Source: Clostridium pascui
GTDB lineage: Bacteria; Bacillota; Clostridia; Clostridiales; Clostridiaceae
NCBI RefSeq assembly: GCF_016908015.1
Contig: NZ_JAFBDB010000001.1
Coordinates: forward strand, 744,001 to 808,000
Reading direction: 5' to 3'
DNA length: 64,000 bases
Shown piece after piece: positions 36,951-46,317 of this stretch (position 1 is the first letter of the stretch; each line of letters starts with the position of its first letter). The notes under the pieces were generated by a model. That model did not search any database. It was not told the origin of the DNA and saw nothing but the letters and a program-made list of their open reading frames with translations. The position numbers and the translations under genes are program-made.

Positions 36951-37220
36951 TTATTGTATTATATTTGAAATTAATGCAAATATTCTTTCTGTAAAGTTTA
37001 CAAGCTGATGAAGCATAAAACTTCCTGTAAGAAGCCCAACTATTGCTACAGCTATAAGTTTCGGTACAAATGTCAGCGTTTGCTCCTGTATTTGTGTTGT
37101 TGCTTGAAATATACTTACAATAAGACCTACAATTATTGAAATTCCAAGTATAGGTGCTGCTACTATAAGTCCAGTTTGTATGGCATCTTTTACAATTCCT
37201 ATTACCATATTTTCACTCAT
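36951..37220 (-). CDS. fliQ: Flagellar export protein FliQ
   Basis: 89 aa, two membrane segments, usual length. GLIVAAPILGISIIVGLIVS and the conserved FQATTQIQEQTLTFVPK loop are the family signature. It forms part of the FliPQR export channel and lies between fliP and fliR-flhB. Confidence 0.96.
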   Translation of the reverse strand: MSENMVIGIVKDAIQTGLIVAAPILGISIIVGLIVSIFQATTQIQEQTLTFVPKLIAVAIVGLLTGSFMLHQLVNFTERIFALISNIIQ

Positions 37221-37229
37221 TTAATCACC

Positions 37230-38015
37230 TCATTTAAAACTCATTATTAAAGATTTTACTAGGAGGTGCCATCCGTCTACCATAACAAACAAAAGAAGTT
37301 TAAATGGCAATGAAATCATCACTGGTGGAAGCATCATCATACCCATGGACATAAGTATGCTTGCCACTACAAGATCTACAATTAAAAACGGAATAAAAAG
37401 TAAAAATCCTATTTGAAAAGCTGTTTTTAATTCACTTATTATAAATGCTGGAACTACAATATACAGAGGCATCTTTTCACTTGTCACATCTTTATTTATT
37501 TTTCCAACCTCTACAAAAAGCTGTAAATCCTTTTTTCTAGTTTGCTTTAGCATAAATTGTCTTAGCGGTGCTGCTCCAATTTCTATAGCTTGTTCTTGAC
37601 TTATTTTATTTTCCATATATGGAGTAAAAGCTTTAGTATTAATTTCATTATATACTGGTGTCATGATAAATACTGTCAAAAACAATGCTAATCCTATAAA
37701 TACTTGGTTTGGCGGTGATTGCTGAGTACCTATAGCATTTCTTAAAAATCCAAATACTACTGTAATCCTTATAAAACTTGTCATCATTACTATAAAAGAA
37801 GGAAGTAATGTAAGTATAGTAAGCATTATAAGTAGCTTTATATTATCTACATAATTCTTAGAGTCTCCCGCTCCATCTAAAGATATATTTACCCTTGGAA
37901 TTGGCACATTGGCTGGAGCTGCATAAATTTTAGATGAAAATATAAGCACACAACATACTGCTATTAATATTGTTCCGACTAAGACTTTAGCATTTTTAGT
38001 ATTTAGTTTCTTCAT
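37230..38015 (-). CDS. fliP: Flagellar export protein FliP
   Basis: 261 aa. A signal-peptide-like N-terminus ending near SKIYAAPA precedes the conserved core: LTILTLLPSFIVMMTSF, RNAIGTQQSPPNQV, TPYMENKI and PFLIVDLVVASILMSMGMMMLPP. It forms the export channel with FliQ and FliR. Its start overlaps fliO by 20 nt. Confidence 0.97.
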   Translation of the reverse strand: MKKLNTKNAKVLVGTILIAVCCVLIFSSKIYAAPANVPIPRVNISLDGAGDSKNYVDNIKLLIMLTILTLLPSFIVMMTSFIRITVVFGFLRNAIGTQQSPPNQVFIGLALFLTVFIMTPVYNEINTKAFTPYMENKISQEQAIEIGAAPLRQFMLKQTRKKDLQLFVEVGKINKDVTSEKMPLYIVVPAFIISELKTAFQIGFLLFIPFLIVDLVVASILMSMGMMMLPPVMISLPFKLLLFVMVDGWHLLVKSLIMSFK

Positions 38016-38364
38016 CTTTATCTTCCTTTTTAGATTTTAATTTATTAATTAAATCCTTTATGCTATGGTACTCTGGAATTTCTCTCGAAGACTCAATTTT
38101 AATTATATCTTCACTAGGTACTTCAAAAAGAATTTCTATTTTACCTTGCACGCTAGATACTACATAGGCCTTTTCTCCAATTTTCACTACTAAAATATTA
38201 TTTTCTTTGGATAGTGAAAGCCTATCTAATATTTTCATATATCTCCCATTTTGAAGGTTTTGAAGTTTCCCTCCCCCATATTTTATTGATATATATATAA
38301 GCATGAGTACAAAGGGGAGGAATGCTGTTATTTTCAATAAAGTTGCGAAAAACTGTAAATCCAT
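37996..38364 (-). CDS. fliO: Flagellar biosynthesis protein FliO (FliZ-like)
   Basis: 122 aa. One membrane segment (about 8-25) is followed by a small soluble domain with LQNGRYMKILDRLSLSKENNILVVKIGEKAYVV, the usual FliO pattern of small beta-rich domain. It assists assembly of the FliP ring. The location between fliL and fliP supports the call. Confidence 0.88.
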   Translation of the reverse strand: MDLQFFATLLKITAFLPFVLMLIYISIKYGGGKLQNLQNGRYMKILDRLSLSKENNILVVKIGEKAYVVSSVQGKIEILFEVPSEDIIKIESSREIPEYHSIKDLINKLKSKKEDKDEETKY

Positions 38365-38390
38365 ATATACCTTACCTTTATTCTGTAGTT

Positions 38391-38921
38391 TTACTGAACT
38401 AATATTTCATTAAAATAAATACTTTCGCATCTACCTTCTTTAAACATTGGATTTACTCTATTTAATATTTCAAGTTTTATATCTTCTGTTCCTTTAGGCG
38501 TAAAATCCTTTGCTTTTTTTGCTCTTAGTACACTATTAATTGCATCTCTAAGCATTGGTGTCTTACCTTCAAGTTCCTTTGCAAGCTTTTTATTGCTATA
38601 TCCTATATAAATATTTGCTTTTACAAACCTTTTCTCTCCCTCATCGGAAAGATTTACTAAAAATTCTCCAAGTTCAAATGTGAACTCACTTATTACAGGC
38701 TGAATTGTCCCATTTGCAATTGTTTGTGTTGAAGGTGCTTGTGTAGATAGATTATTATTTACTACTTGAGCATTCCCCCCACTTGCCTGACTATTATTTT
38801 TATTGACTAGCATATATCCTCCAAAAGCTCCTCCAGATATAGCTAAAACTATGATAATTATAATTAGTATAGTTTTGAAAGTCTTTTTTCCTTTCCCTTC
38901 TTTAGCTGTCTTCTCACTCAT
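38391..38921 (-). CDS. fliL: Flagellar basal body-associated protein FliL
   Basis: 176 aa. One membrane segment (about 15-35), a Ser/Asn/Thr/Gln-rich periplasmic-type linker, and a C-terminal FliL domain with FELGEFLVNLSDEG and LRDAINSVLRAKKAKDF. FliL stabilises the stator and raises motor torque. The start overlaps the motB stop (ATGA). Confidence 0.93.
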   Translation of the reverse strand: MSEKTAKEGKGKKTFKTILIIIIIVLAISGGAFGGYMLVNKNNSQASGGNAQVVNNNLSTQAPSTQTIANGTIQPVISEFTFELGEFLVNLSDEGEKRFVKANIYIGYSNKKLAKELEGKTPMLRDAINSVLRAKKAKDFTPKGTEDIKLEILNRVNPMFKEGRCESIYFNEILVQ

Positions 38922-39658
38922 TTACTACCATTCTCCTTTTCTGATGCTACAATTACTATATTTACCCTTCTATTTTTTGCTTTATGTTCTTCTGTATCAT
39001 TAGGATACAACGGTTTATATTCTCCGTATCCTGCTGCAGTAAATCTAGAAGGAGCATGTTTTTTAGTTTCAACAAAATATCTTACCACATTTACTGCTCT
39101 AGCTGTTGAAAGCTCCCAATTAGAGCTATATTTATAATTGCTTATGGGTACATTATCTGTGTGTCCTTCTACCACTATCTCATTAGGCAAATTTAATATT
39201 ACCTTATTTAGCTTATCAAGTATTGGTAAGCTAGAAGATTTTATTTCTCCTTGTCCAGTTTCAAAAAACACACTATCTTTTAGCTCCAATAATACTCCTC
39301 GTCTGTCCGATTTTACACTTACAGTATTTTGAAGCTTATTTTGTTCAACAAAATCTCTTACTTTATCATAAAGTTCATTTTCTCTTCCACCAGTATCAGA
39401 TCCTAAATCTACCGTTTCTCCTACTAAAGGTACATCTCCATTCTTCATATTAAAATCAAATATTGTGTATCCACTTTCCCCTGATAAAACACTTTGAAAT
39501 GCAGAAGCTACTTGTTTAAACTTTTGCGCATCTACACTTGAAAAGGAATATAGTAAAACGAAAAAGGTTAAAAGTAAGGTTACTGTATCTGAATAAGTTG
39601 CAATCCATTCATTGTTAGCTCCTCCTGAATCACTACCCCCTCTTTTCCTTCTAGCCAT
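38918..39658 (-). CDS. motB: Flagellar stator protein MotB
   Basis: 246 aa from the ATG at 39658 (MARRKRGGSD); the longer reading lies inside motA. The single membrane segment carries the ion-channel Asp24 (TYSDTVTLLLTFFVLLYS), the same number as in B. subtilis MotB. The plug region and an OmpA-like peptidoglycan-binding domain (about 110-240, VEGHTDNVPI, NWELSTARAVNVVRYF) follow. It overlaps motA by 8 nt. Confidence 0.95.
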   Translation of the reverse strand: MARRKRGGSDSGGANNEWIATYSDTVTLLLTFFVLLYSFSSVDAQKFKQVASAFQSVLSGESGYTIFDFNMKNGDVPLVGETVDLGSDTGGRENELYDKVRDFVEQNKLQNTVSVKSDRRGVLLELKDSVFFETGQGEIKSSSLPILDKLNKVILNLPNEIVVEGHTDNVPISNYKYSSNWELSTARAVNVVRYFVETKKHAPSRFTAAGYGEYKPLYPNDTEEHKAKNRRVNIVIVASEKENGSK

Positions 39659-40478
39659 TTTCAGCCACCCCTTCTGCTTTTGCAGATACTGCATAGGTCT
39701 TTCTCTCTTCAGGTGATAGATAAGTCATAAGTTTTTCTTCAACTATTCTTGGATTTACACCTGATTGAATAGAAAGAATTCCCTCTAACATCATATCTCG
39801 TATAACTACTTCTTGTTCACTTTTCAGTGATAAATTTGCAGCCATAGGATTAAATATAAGGTATGCCATCAATGAACCATAAAACGTAGTTATAAGTGCC
39901 TTTGCCATACCTGATGCTATTTGACTTGAATCTGAAAGATTAGCAAGCATTTGTATAAGTCCTATAAGCGTACCTGCCATACCAAATGCTGGTGCATATC
40001 CCCCCCATGTTCTTAGCAGCTCTATTCCTTCTTTATGACGTCTTTCCATTTCAGAAATTTCTAAATCCATTATTTCTCTTATGGTTTCTGGCTCAATACC
40101 ATCTACTACCATTTGAAGCCCTTTCTTTAAAAAATCCTCCTCTATAGAACTTATTTCATCTTCTAAAGAAAGAAGTCCTCCTCTTCTTGCTTTTCTTGAA
40201 AGAGATATAAACTCACCTATTATATCCGGTGCAGATTTTTCACTTTCTCTGAAAGCTTGTATTATTATTTTAGATAATTTTTTAAATGTATTAAATGGAT
40301 AAGCTATTAGCAAGGCACAAAATGACCCACCTATAGTTATTATCACAGCCGATATGTCCCAGAAAAGTTTAAGTTGACCTATACTATATTCTGCAATATT
40401 TACCATGGACATACCCCATATCATCATTCCAAAGCCTAACGTTATACCTATTGCTGTTAATATATCCCTTCTTTTCAT
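39651..40478 (-). CDS. motA: Flagellar stator protein MotA
   Basis: 275 aa with four membrane segments. The conserved cytosolic loop and the WGGYAPAFGMAGTLIGLIQML segment, followed by KALITTFYGSLMAYLIFNP, are typical. With MotB it forms the ion channel that turns the rotor. The coupling ion (H+ or Na+) was not determined. The start overlaps the flbD stop. Confidence 0.95.
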   Translation of the reverse strand: MKRRDILTAIGITLGFGMMIWGMSMVNIAEYSIGQLKLFWDISAVIITIGGSFCALLIAYPFNTFKKLSKIIIQAFRESEKSAPDIIGEFISLSRKARRGGLLSLEDEISSIEEDFLKKGLQMVVDGIEPETIREIMDLEISEMERRHKEGIELLRTWGGYAPAFGMAGTLIGLIQMLANLSDSSQIASGMAKALITTFYGSLMAYLIFNPMAANLSLKSEQEVVIRDMMLEGILSIQSGVNPRIVEEKLMTYLSPEERKTYAVSAKAEGVAENG

Positions 40479-40684
40479 TTCTTAGCAGCCTCCTGTAAGT
40501 TCATGGAAAATATTCTTCTTTTGTATATTAGAACTCTTTCTAAAATCTCATCCAAAGATTCTCGTACTAAATACTTTTTTCCATTAACTAAAGTAATGAG
40601 GCTTTCAGGAACAGACTCCATTTTTTCTATATGCTCTGCATTAAGTATAAACTTTTTTCGATCTAATCCCGTAACTTCAATCAT
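40475..40684 (-). CDS. flbD: FlbD family flagellar protein
   Basis: 69 aa, usual for this small family found between flgE and motA in Firmicutes and spirochaetes (not the Caulobacter regulator of the same name). The conserved core is FILNAEHIEKMESVPESLITLVNGKKYLVRES. The molecular role is not established. An AAGGAGG site precedes the start. Confidence 0.93.
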   Translation of the reverse strand: MIEVTGLDRKKFILNAEHIEKMESVPESLITLVNGKKYLVRESLDEILERVLIYKRRIFSMNLQEAAKK

Positions 40685-40725
40685 TACTTTGACCTCCTTG
40701 TCACTATAGTTTTAATTATAAGCTT

Positions 40726-40778
40726 TAATCAAGTGTAAGAAAATTGCACCAATAATGAAACTTCTATACACTTGATTA
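40726..40778 (-). repeat. Intercistronic 12-bp inverted repeat between flgE and flbD
   Basis: TAATCAAGTGTA / TACACTTGATTA, a perfect repeat with a 29-nt loop, in the 122-bp gap between flgE and flbD. On the minus strand it is not followed by a long T run. It may attenuate, stabilise or be a processing site within the flagellar transcript. Confidence 0.6.
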
Positions 40779-40806
40779 ATATTAATAACAAAATTGTCAA
40801 TTAAAA

Positions 40807-41811
40807 CTATCTCTTAAGATTAACTAATTCCTGGAGTATTTCATCACTAGTTGTTATTATCTTTCCATTAGCCTGAAAAGCACGAGAAGCAACTATCATT
40901 TCTGAAAACTGTTCTGCTAAGTCTACATTGGACATTTCAAGCATTCCTTGAGCCAAGTCTCCATATCCTTCATCATTTGCACTATCTCCCTCTGTTCCAA
41001 CTGGTGTTCTAATAACTGCAGGTCCAGAGTTTGCTGAGTTTTGCCATATATTTTTACCTGCCTTTGTCATACCCTCAGGATTTTTAAAGGATGCCATAGC
41101 AATTTGACCAACAGCAGTCACTGTATTATCACTTAAAACAGCCTTTATAAGTCCATTTTTATCAATGGAAAAACTCTTTACTCTTTTCATTTCTCCATCT
41201 TCACCCTCAATTTCATCTGGTATAGCTAAGGGTACTAATTCATCCTCAGTCGCAGGTTTTAACTCCTTATCTTCTGCATCCACATATGCCAATTTTACTT
41301 TACCATCTTCTATCTCATATCCTTCAAAAGCATATCCTAATACTCTCAAGCCGTCAGAATTTATCAAGTTACCATTGTAGTCTAACTTAAAAGCTCCATC
41401 ACGGCTGAACATTGTTTCCATATCAGTCGCACTTTTAATTGTCATATATTTGTCCTCACTAGTGTCAATAGTGATCTTTCCTTCTATGTCTCCCTTACCT
41501 ACTATAAAAAATCCATCTCCATCTATAGCTACATCAAGCATTCCTCCTGTAGGCTGCATATTACCTTGAGTCATAGTTGTATCGATTCCAGCAACCTGCA
41601 CGCCTAACCCTACTTGGCTTGGATTGGTACCTCCTATAGTTCTACCTGGTCCTGTTGCTTCCCTAACATTTTGACTTAACATATCTTGAAACCTTATTCT
41701 TTGATTTTTAAAAGCTGTAGTACCTACATTAGCTATATTATTACCTATTACATCTAACTTAGTTTGATTTGCTCTAAGCCCACTTATACCTGAATACATT
41801 GCACGTATCAT
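40807..41811 (-). CDS. flgE: Flagellar hook protein FlgE
   Basis: 334 aa, short for a hook protein. N-terminal MIRAMYSGISGLRANQTKLDVIGNNIANV, central IDGDGFFIV, and C-terminal LEMSNVDLAEQFSEMIVASRAFQANGKIITT give the hook/rod family. It follows flgD, the hook cap, so hook rather than rod is the likely role. The middle includes an acidic insert (about 165-215), probably the exposed domain. Confidence 0.92.
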   Translation of the reverse strand: MIRAMYSGISGLRANQTKLDVIGNNIANVGTTAFKNQRIRFQDMLSQNVREATGPGRTIGGTNPSQVGLGVQVAGIDTTMTQGNMQPTGGMLDVAIDGDGFFIVGKGDIEGKITIDTSEDKYMTIKSATDMETMFSRDGAFKLDYNGNLINSDGLRVLGYAFEGYEIEDGKVKLAYVDAEDKELKPATEDELVPLAIPDEIEGEDGEMKRVKSFSIDKNGLIKAVLSDNTVTAVGQIAMASFKNPEGMTKAGKNIWQNSANSGPAVIRTPVGTEGDSANDEGYGDLAQGMLEMSNVDLAEQFSEMIVASRAFQANGKIITTSDEILQELVNLKR

Positions 41812-41845
41812 TTCATATAACCTCCAATTTAAATGTTTTTATATT

Positions 41846-42376
41846 CTAAACATTTTCCCTTTCATTTTCCTCTTCTGAACTATTTGGTGTTTCCACATTA
41901 TCTTCAGAACCCTTTGGTGTTTCCACAACTTCTATAACAGAGCTATACATAAATTGTCTTATATCATCTATTTCTGTACCATTTTCAAGCTTTATTTTTC
42001 CTACATTAACATTTACTCTTACTACACTTCCATCTCTAGATACTCCAGTAACCGTACCAACATGATATTTTCCCTTATCATTGATGGAATCTATCATTAC
42101 TGTCTTACCTATTAAACTTGATGCTCCAGAAAAATTCATAGAAGTATTCATATTTGTCATCTGCTCCAAATTGGCAAATTGAGCCATTTGAGCTACATAT
42201 TCAGTTCCATCCTTTCCACCTGATAATGGGTCTTGATTAGTAAGCTCTGCTGCAAGTATTTGTAAAAAAGCATTTTTGTCTAATTCTCCTCCACCTTTTA
42301 CTATCTTAGTGCCTCTATTTGTTTTTGTAGATGAATATGCTTGGTTTTGAGTATTAACGCCTGTAGTTTCTGCCAT
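41846..42376 (-). CDS. flgD: Flagellar hook-capping protein FlgD
   Basis: 176 aa. The conserved N-terminal segment is NAFLQILAAELTNQDPLSGGKDGTEYVAQMAQFANLEQM. A short C-terminal domain follows (IGKTVMIDS to VIEVVE). The C-terminus ends in an acidic near-duplicate (VETPKGSEDN, VETPNSSEEEN). FlgD caps the growing hook. It follows fliK with a 12-nt gap. Confidence 0.93.
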   Translation of the reverse strand: MAETTGVNTQNQAYSSTKTNRGTKIVKGGGELDKNAFLQILAAELTNQDPLSGGKDGTEYVAQMAQFANLEQMTNMNTSMNFSGASSLIGKTVMIDSINDKGKYHVGTVTGVSRDGSVVRVNVNVGKIKLENGTEIDDIRQFMYSSVIEVVETPKGSEDNVETPNSSEEENERENV

Positions 42377-42388
42377 TCTTTCACCTCC

Positions 42389-43720
42389 TTAAGCAAACAA
42401 ATTTACATTATTTAGTTCTTCATTTGGACTGATTTCTTCATCTATATCAAGCCCTTGAATTTCTGTAGTAGATGATTTATTTTTTTTCTCTTGTTGTTTT
42501 CCACTATTTTCATGTTCAGATTGTCCCCTAAAAAAAGTTGTGTCTTCGTATATATTTATGTTAAGACTTTCAATACGTATATTATTTTGTTGTAATTTAT
42601 CATTTAACTCTGAAAGATGAGCGTTTAATAAGTTGAAGGCTTCCTTATTTTGTGCATTAATGTTTGCCTTCATTACGCCTCCTTCTACAGTTACTTTGAT
42701 TATTATTTCCCCTAATTCCTTAGGGTTAATTTTTACAGTTAAATCTTTCAAATTGTTGATTTCCATGTATTTTACTGTTTTTAGTATGTCATTTACAAAG
42801 GTTGATTTATTTATAACTATATTTTCTTCTTCTGGAACTTGTACATTTTCTACAGTTGTCTTTAAATGATTGATAAAATTAACTGCATTTTCAATTTTGT
42901 TATCTTTGGAAGAGTCCTTAGATAAATTTTTAAGTATATTTTCTTCTTGTGAGAGCTTGTTATCTTTTAAACTTAAAAAACTATCTTTATCTTGTTTAGT
43001 ATTAGTAGATATTACATTAACATCTTTATTTAAGCTTACTTCATACTTTTCAAATATAACTCCATTTTTATTTGAAGATTTATTTAAGCTTTCTTTAGCT
43101 TCTTTTACAAGTGATGTAAGTTCTTCCTGTAAATTTTGTTTAAAAGATTCTGGCAAACCAATATGTAACTTATTATCTAAAATACTTTTGTCAATATTTT
43201 CTAATAATGAATTAAGTTTATTCTTGAGGTAGCTATCATCTAAATTAACATTATCAATTAAAAGTTTTACATTGGACATTATTACTTCCTTTAATTGATT
43301 TACTTCGTCTTTAGAAGTAATGTTATTTAAGGAATTTAATACTAAAACCTCCATTATTGAAATAGCTTCACTTGGTAAAACGTTAATTTCCTGTCCACTT
43401 AATATATCATCTTTTATAAGTTGTTCTAAATCGTCAATTGAGTTTATATTATTTAGTTTTTCTTCACTTATTCCTGCTTCCTTTAATTTATCTTTTATGT
43501 TATTCATGTCCAAATTAGAATTGTTCTCTACTTCTTTGCCTTCACTTTTACTTTTCGTTTCTTGTAAATTATCTTTTTTAATTTCCTTAGAGGATAACTT
43601 ACACTTATTTTCTAAAGTTTTAGAAAAATCATCCTTAAATTTAGTATCTTCTGACTTTTTAGGAGTTTCTATATTTTTCACATTGAAATTAGATATGATT
43701 TCTCCTAATGCTACATTCAA
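42389..43720 (-). CDS. fliK: Flagellar hook-length control protein FliK
   Basis: 443 aa. The first 300 residues are a poorly conserved Lys/Asn/Ser/Glu-rich ruler region. The C-terminal Flg_hook domain (about 320-405) has LTVKINPKELGEIIIKVTVEGGVMKANI and LNDKLQQNNIRIESLNINI, the substrate-switch domain that contacts FlhB. A charged polar tail follows. Confidence 0.92.
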   Translation of the reverse strand: MNVALGEIISNFNVKNIETPKKSEDTKFKDDFSKTLENKCKLSSKEIKKDNLQETKSKSEGKEVENNSNLDMNNIKDKLKEAGISEEKLNNINSIDDLEQLIKDDILSGQEINVLPSEAISIMEVLVLNSLNNITSKDEVNQLKEVIMSNVKLLIDNVNLDDSYLKNKLNSLLENIDKSILDNKLHIGLPESFKQNLQEELTSLVKEAKESLNKSSNKNGVIFEKYEVSLNKDVNVISTNTKQDKDSFLSLKDNKLSQEENILKNLSKDSSKDNKIENAVNFINHLKTTVENVQVPEEENIVINKSTFVNDILKTVKYMEINNLKDLTVKINPKELGEIIIKVTVEGGVMKANINAQNKEAFNLLNAHLSELNDKLQQNNIRIESLNINIYEDTTFFRGQSEHENSGKQQEKKNKSSTTEIQGLDIDEEISPNEELNNVNLFA

Positions 43721-43725
43721 TTATT

Positions 43726-44163
43726 TTACCTCCCTTGCATAGCTCTTATGTGAGCATAAAGTGCAAATTCATCATTAGTTTTTTGTTCGATTGAATTTTG
43801 TTCTTTTATAAATGTTTCATATCCTTTTTGTTTTAATATTTCTACAGTTTTTCTCTCTATCTGCTTCTGCTTCAATTCTTGGCGTGCATTATTTAAAAGC
43901 TTTTCCTTACTTTCAAGTTCCCTTGAAGTTTGATTTATCCCTATATTCAATGCTGATAAATATCGGTATTTTATTTTCTGCTCTACAATACTTTGATTAT
44001 CACATAAGCTGGAGTATTTCTTGTAATTTTCCTGAAGATATATTAATTTATTCTCTACTTCTATCTTCTCCTTTTGAACTTCTTTAAATTTTCTCTTTGA
44101 TTCATCTTCTTTGTCCATTCTTATGTTTAAAAGTTTCTGAAGCCTAAATTTATAGTTTTCCAT
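43726..44163 (-). CDS. fliJ: Flagellar export chaperone FliJ
   Basis: 145 aa from the ATG at 44163 (MENYKFRLQKLLNIRMDKE), which has AGAGGGAG upstream; a longer start would place that site inside the gene. The protein is an almost continuous coiled coil, the FliJ hallmark, with the family's N-terminal FRLQKLLNIR. It links the FliI ATPase ring to the FlhA gate. Confidence 0.93.
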   Translation of the reverse strand: MENYKFRLQKLLNIRMDKEDESKRKFKEVQKEKIEVENKLIYLQENYKKYSSLCDNQSIVEQKIKYRYLSALNIGINQTSRELESKEKLLNNARQELKQKQIERKTVEILKQKGYETFIKEQNSIEQKTNDEFALYAHIRAMQGR

Positions 44164-44188
44164 ATAACTCCCTCTTCTCAAATGTCAA

Positions 44189-45496
44189 TCATTTAAACAT
44201 TGATTTAAGCCAATTTATAGTATCATTAAACGCTGTGTGTTCCTCTACCCTTTGTGTAAGAAATTTATTTATACCATCAATGTAATGTATAGCCATATCT
44301 ACCTTATTGTTACTTCCTTTAACATAAGCACCTATGTTTATTAAATCTTCAGATTCCTTATGAGTCGCCATAAGATCCCTTGAAATTGCTGCACCCTTTT
44401 TGTGCTCTTCTTCTGCAATTTCATTCATAAGTCTACTAATACTATTTAATACATCTATGGCGGGATAATGATTTTTAGCCGCTAATGCACGGGAAAGTAC
44501 TATATGCCCATCCAATATACCTCTTACTGCATCTGCAATAGGTTCATTAAAATCATCCCCATCTACAAGTACTGTGTAGAATGCTGTAATAGAACCTTTG
44601 TCAGACATTCCTGACCTTTCCATAAGCCTTGGAAGCATTGCAAATACTGAAGGAGTATAGCCTTTAGTTGCTGGAGGTTCACCTATAGCAAGTCCAACTT
44701 CCCTTTGAGCCATTGCAAATCTAGTTACAGAATCCATCATTAAAATTACTTTTTTCCCCTTATCTCTAAAGTATTCTGCTATAGCTGTTGCTGTAAATGC
44801 ACCCTTAATTCTCACAAGAGCTGGTTTATCAGAAGTCGCACATATTACTATGCTTTTTTTCATACCCTCTGGTCCTAAATCTCTTTCTATAAAATCTAAA
44901 ACTTCCCTTCCTCTTTCACCAATAAGACATATGACATTTACATCTGCTTCAGCATATTTTGCTATCATCCCTAAGGTTGTACTTTTTCCAACACCACTCC
45001 CCGCAAATATTCCTATTCTCTGCCCTTCACCACAAGTTATAAAACCATCTATGGCTCTAACTCCTGTTGGAATTATATCCTTTATTCTTTTTCTCTTCAT
45101 AGGATCTGGGGGTGCTGTATCTAAGGGATAGTAGACTCCATATCTTACTTCTTCACCCTCTAGCGGTCTTCCCAGTCCATCCAGAACTTTTCCAAATAAC
45201 TCTTCAGAACATTTTACGCTTAAAGGCTTTCCAGTAGGGACTACTCTGCATCCTGGAGATATACCTATAAGTTCTCCAAGGGGCATTAGTATCACATCTT
45301 TTTCCTTAAAACCAACAACTTCACAATCTATAGGATTATTCATTTCATTGTATATAATACAAACTTCACCAACAAAGGATTTTACTCCTTCTGCTTCTAT
45401 AGTAAGCCCTATTACTTTTTTAACAGTACCCTCTATATGATAAAAGTTAGTTTCCTTAATTCTTTTATTTATAAGCTGAAACTTTAATGCTTCCAT
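44189..45496 (-). CDS. fliI: Flagellum-specific ATPase FliI
   Basis: 435 aa, full length. Walker A is GIFAGSGVGKST (about 165), followed by GERGREVLDFIE and the Walker B-like KKVILMMDSVTRFAMAQRE. It is the F1-beta-like hexameric ATPase of the export apparatus, held off by FliH. Confidence 0.97.
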   Translation of the reverse strand: MEALKFQLINKRIKETNFYHIEGTVKKVIGLTIEAEGVKSFVGEVCIIYNEMNNPIDCEVVGFKEKDVILMPLGELIGISPGCRVVPTGKPLSVKCSEELFGKVLDGLGRPLEGEEVRYGVYYPLDTAPPDPMKRKRIKDIIPTGVRAIDGFITCGEGQRIGIFAGSGVGKSTTLGMIAKYAEADVNVICLIGERGREVLDFIERDLGPEGMKKSIVICATSDKPALVRIKGAFTATAIAEYFRDKGKKVILMMDSVTRFAMAQREVGLAIGEPPATKGYTPSVFAMLPRLMERSGMSDKGSITAFYTVLVDGDDFNEPIADAVRGILDGHIVLSRALAAKNHYPAIDVLNSISRLMNEIAEEEHKKGAAISRDLMATHKESEDLINIGAYVKGSNNKVDMAIHYIDGINKFLTQRVEEHTAFNDTINWLKSMFK

Positions 45497-45519
45497 ACTG
45501 TACCCTCTTATTTACTCCA

Positions 45520-46317
45520 TTATTCTGAAAGAAGTATTTCCTCTATTTTTTCTAAGGCCTTCTCTGTACTTATGTGTATTTTACCATTATCTTTTTCTAT
45601 TAATAAATTCCCTTCAGATATTGTCTCGTCTATTATGATAAATATCTCTCCTTTAAATACCTCACGAGTTTTCCAAATATCTATGGTGTTTTTTAACTCC
45701 TGCTCATATATCGGATTACATCTTATTATTATCGTTTTGGCTCCCTTAGCTAATTCTAAAACATCCAATAGCATATCATTCAAACTATCTTCTTCTTTAA
45801 TTTCCCTTTTAAATACAGCTTCTACTATATTTTTAAGAGTCTTCACTATTTCATCTTTTTTTTCATCAAGATATCTTAGATATTCAGCTTTAGCACTTTC
45901 TATAATTTTACTTGAAGTATTTTCTGCTTCCTTTAATATTAATTCTCTTTCTGCTTCTATCTTTTCGATATTTTTTTTATATCCTTCTTCATATGCATCA
46001 CTATATCCCTTATTCTTTCCTTCTTCATATCCTTTTTTATATGCTTCGTTGTATGCTTCATTTCTTATTATATCAGCGTCTTTATAACTTTGAATTAATA
46101 TATCTTCCCTTTTAGCCCTAGCCTGCTTTAATATAGAATTGCTTAAAGCCTCATAACTTTCAACTATTCCTTTAGCACAAACTCCTTCATTTCTATCTTT
46201 AACATAACTTTCTTCATCGATTTGCTTATGAACTTTAGGAATATATTCAGTTATTATTTCTCTTTTACCTTGGTTAACTAAGCTGGTTCCTTTTATTACA
46301 TTATACGATGATTGCAT
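45520..46317 (-). CDS. fliH: Flagellar assembly protein FliH
   Basis: 265 aa from the ATG at 46317, with GAGGTG upstream; an upstream TTG reading is less likely. The middle contains the FliH GxxxG-like tract (YKKGYEEGKNKGYSDAYEEGY), then a long helix and a small C-terminal V-type ATPase-E-like domain. It regulates FliI. It overlaps the fliG end by 17 nt. Confidence 0.9.
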   Translation of the reverse strand: MQSSYNVIKGTSLVNQGKREIITEYIPKVHKQIDEESYVKDRNEGVCAKGIVESYEALSNSILKQARAKREDILIQSYKDADIIRNEAYNEAYKKGYEEGKNKGYSDAYEEGYKKNIEKIEAERELILKEAENTSSKIIESAKAEYLRYLDEKKDEIVKTLKNIVEAVFKREIKEEDSLNDMLLDVLELAKGAKTIIIRCNPIYEQELKNTIDIWKTREVFKGEIFIIIDETISEGNLLIEKDNGKIHISTEKALEKIEEILLSE

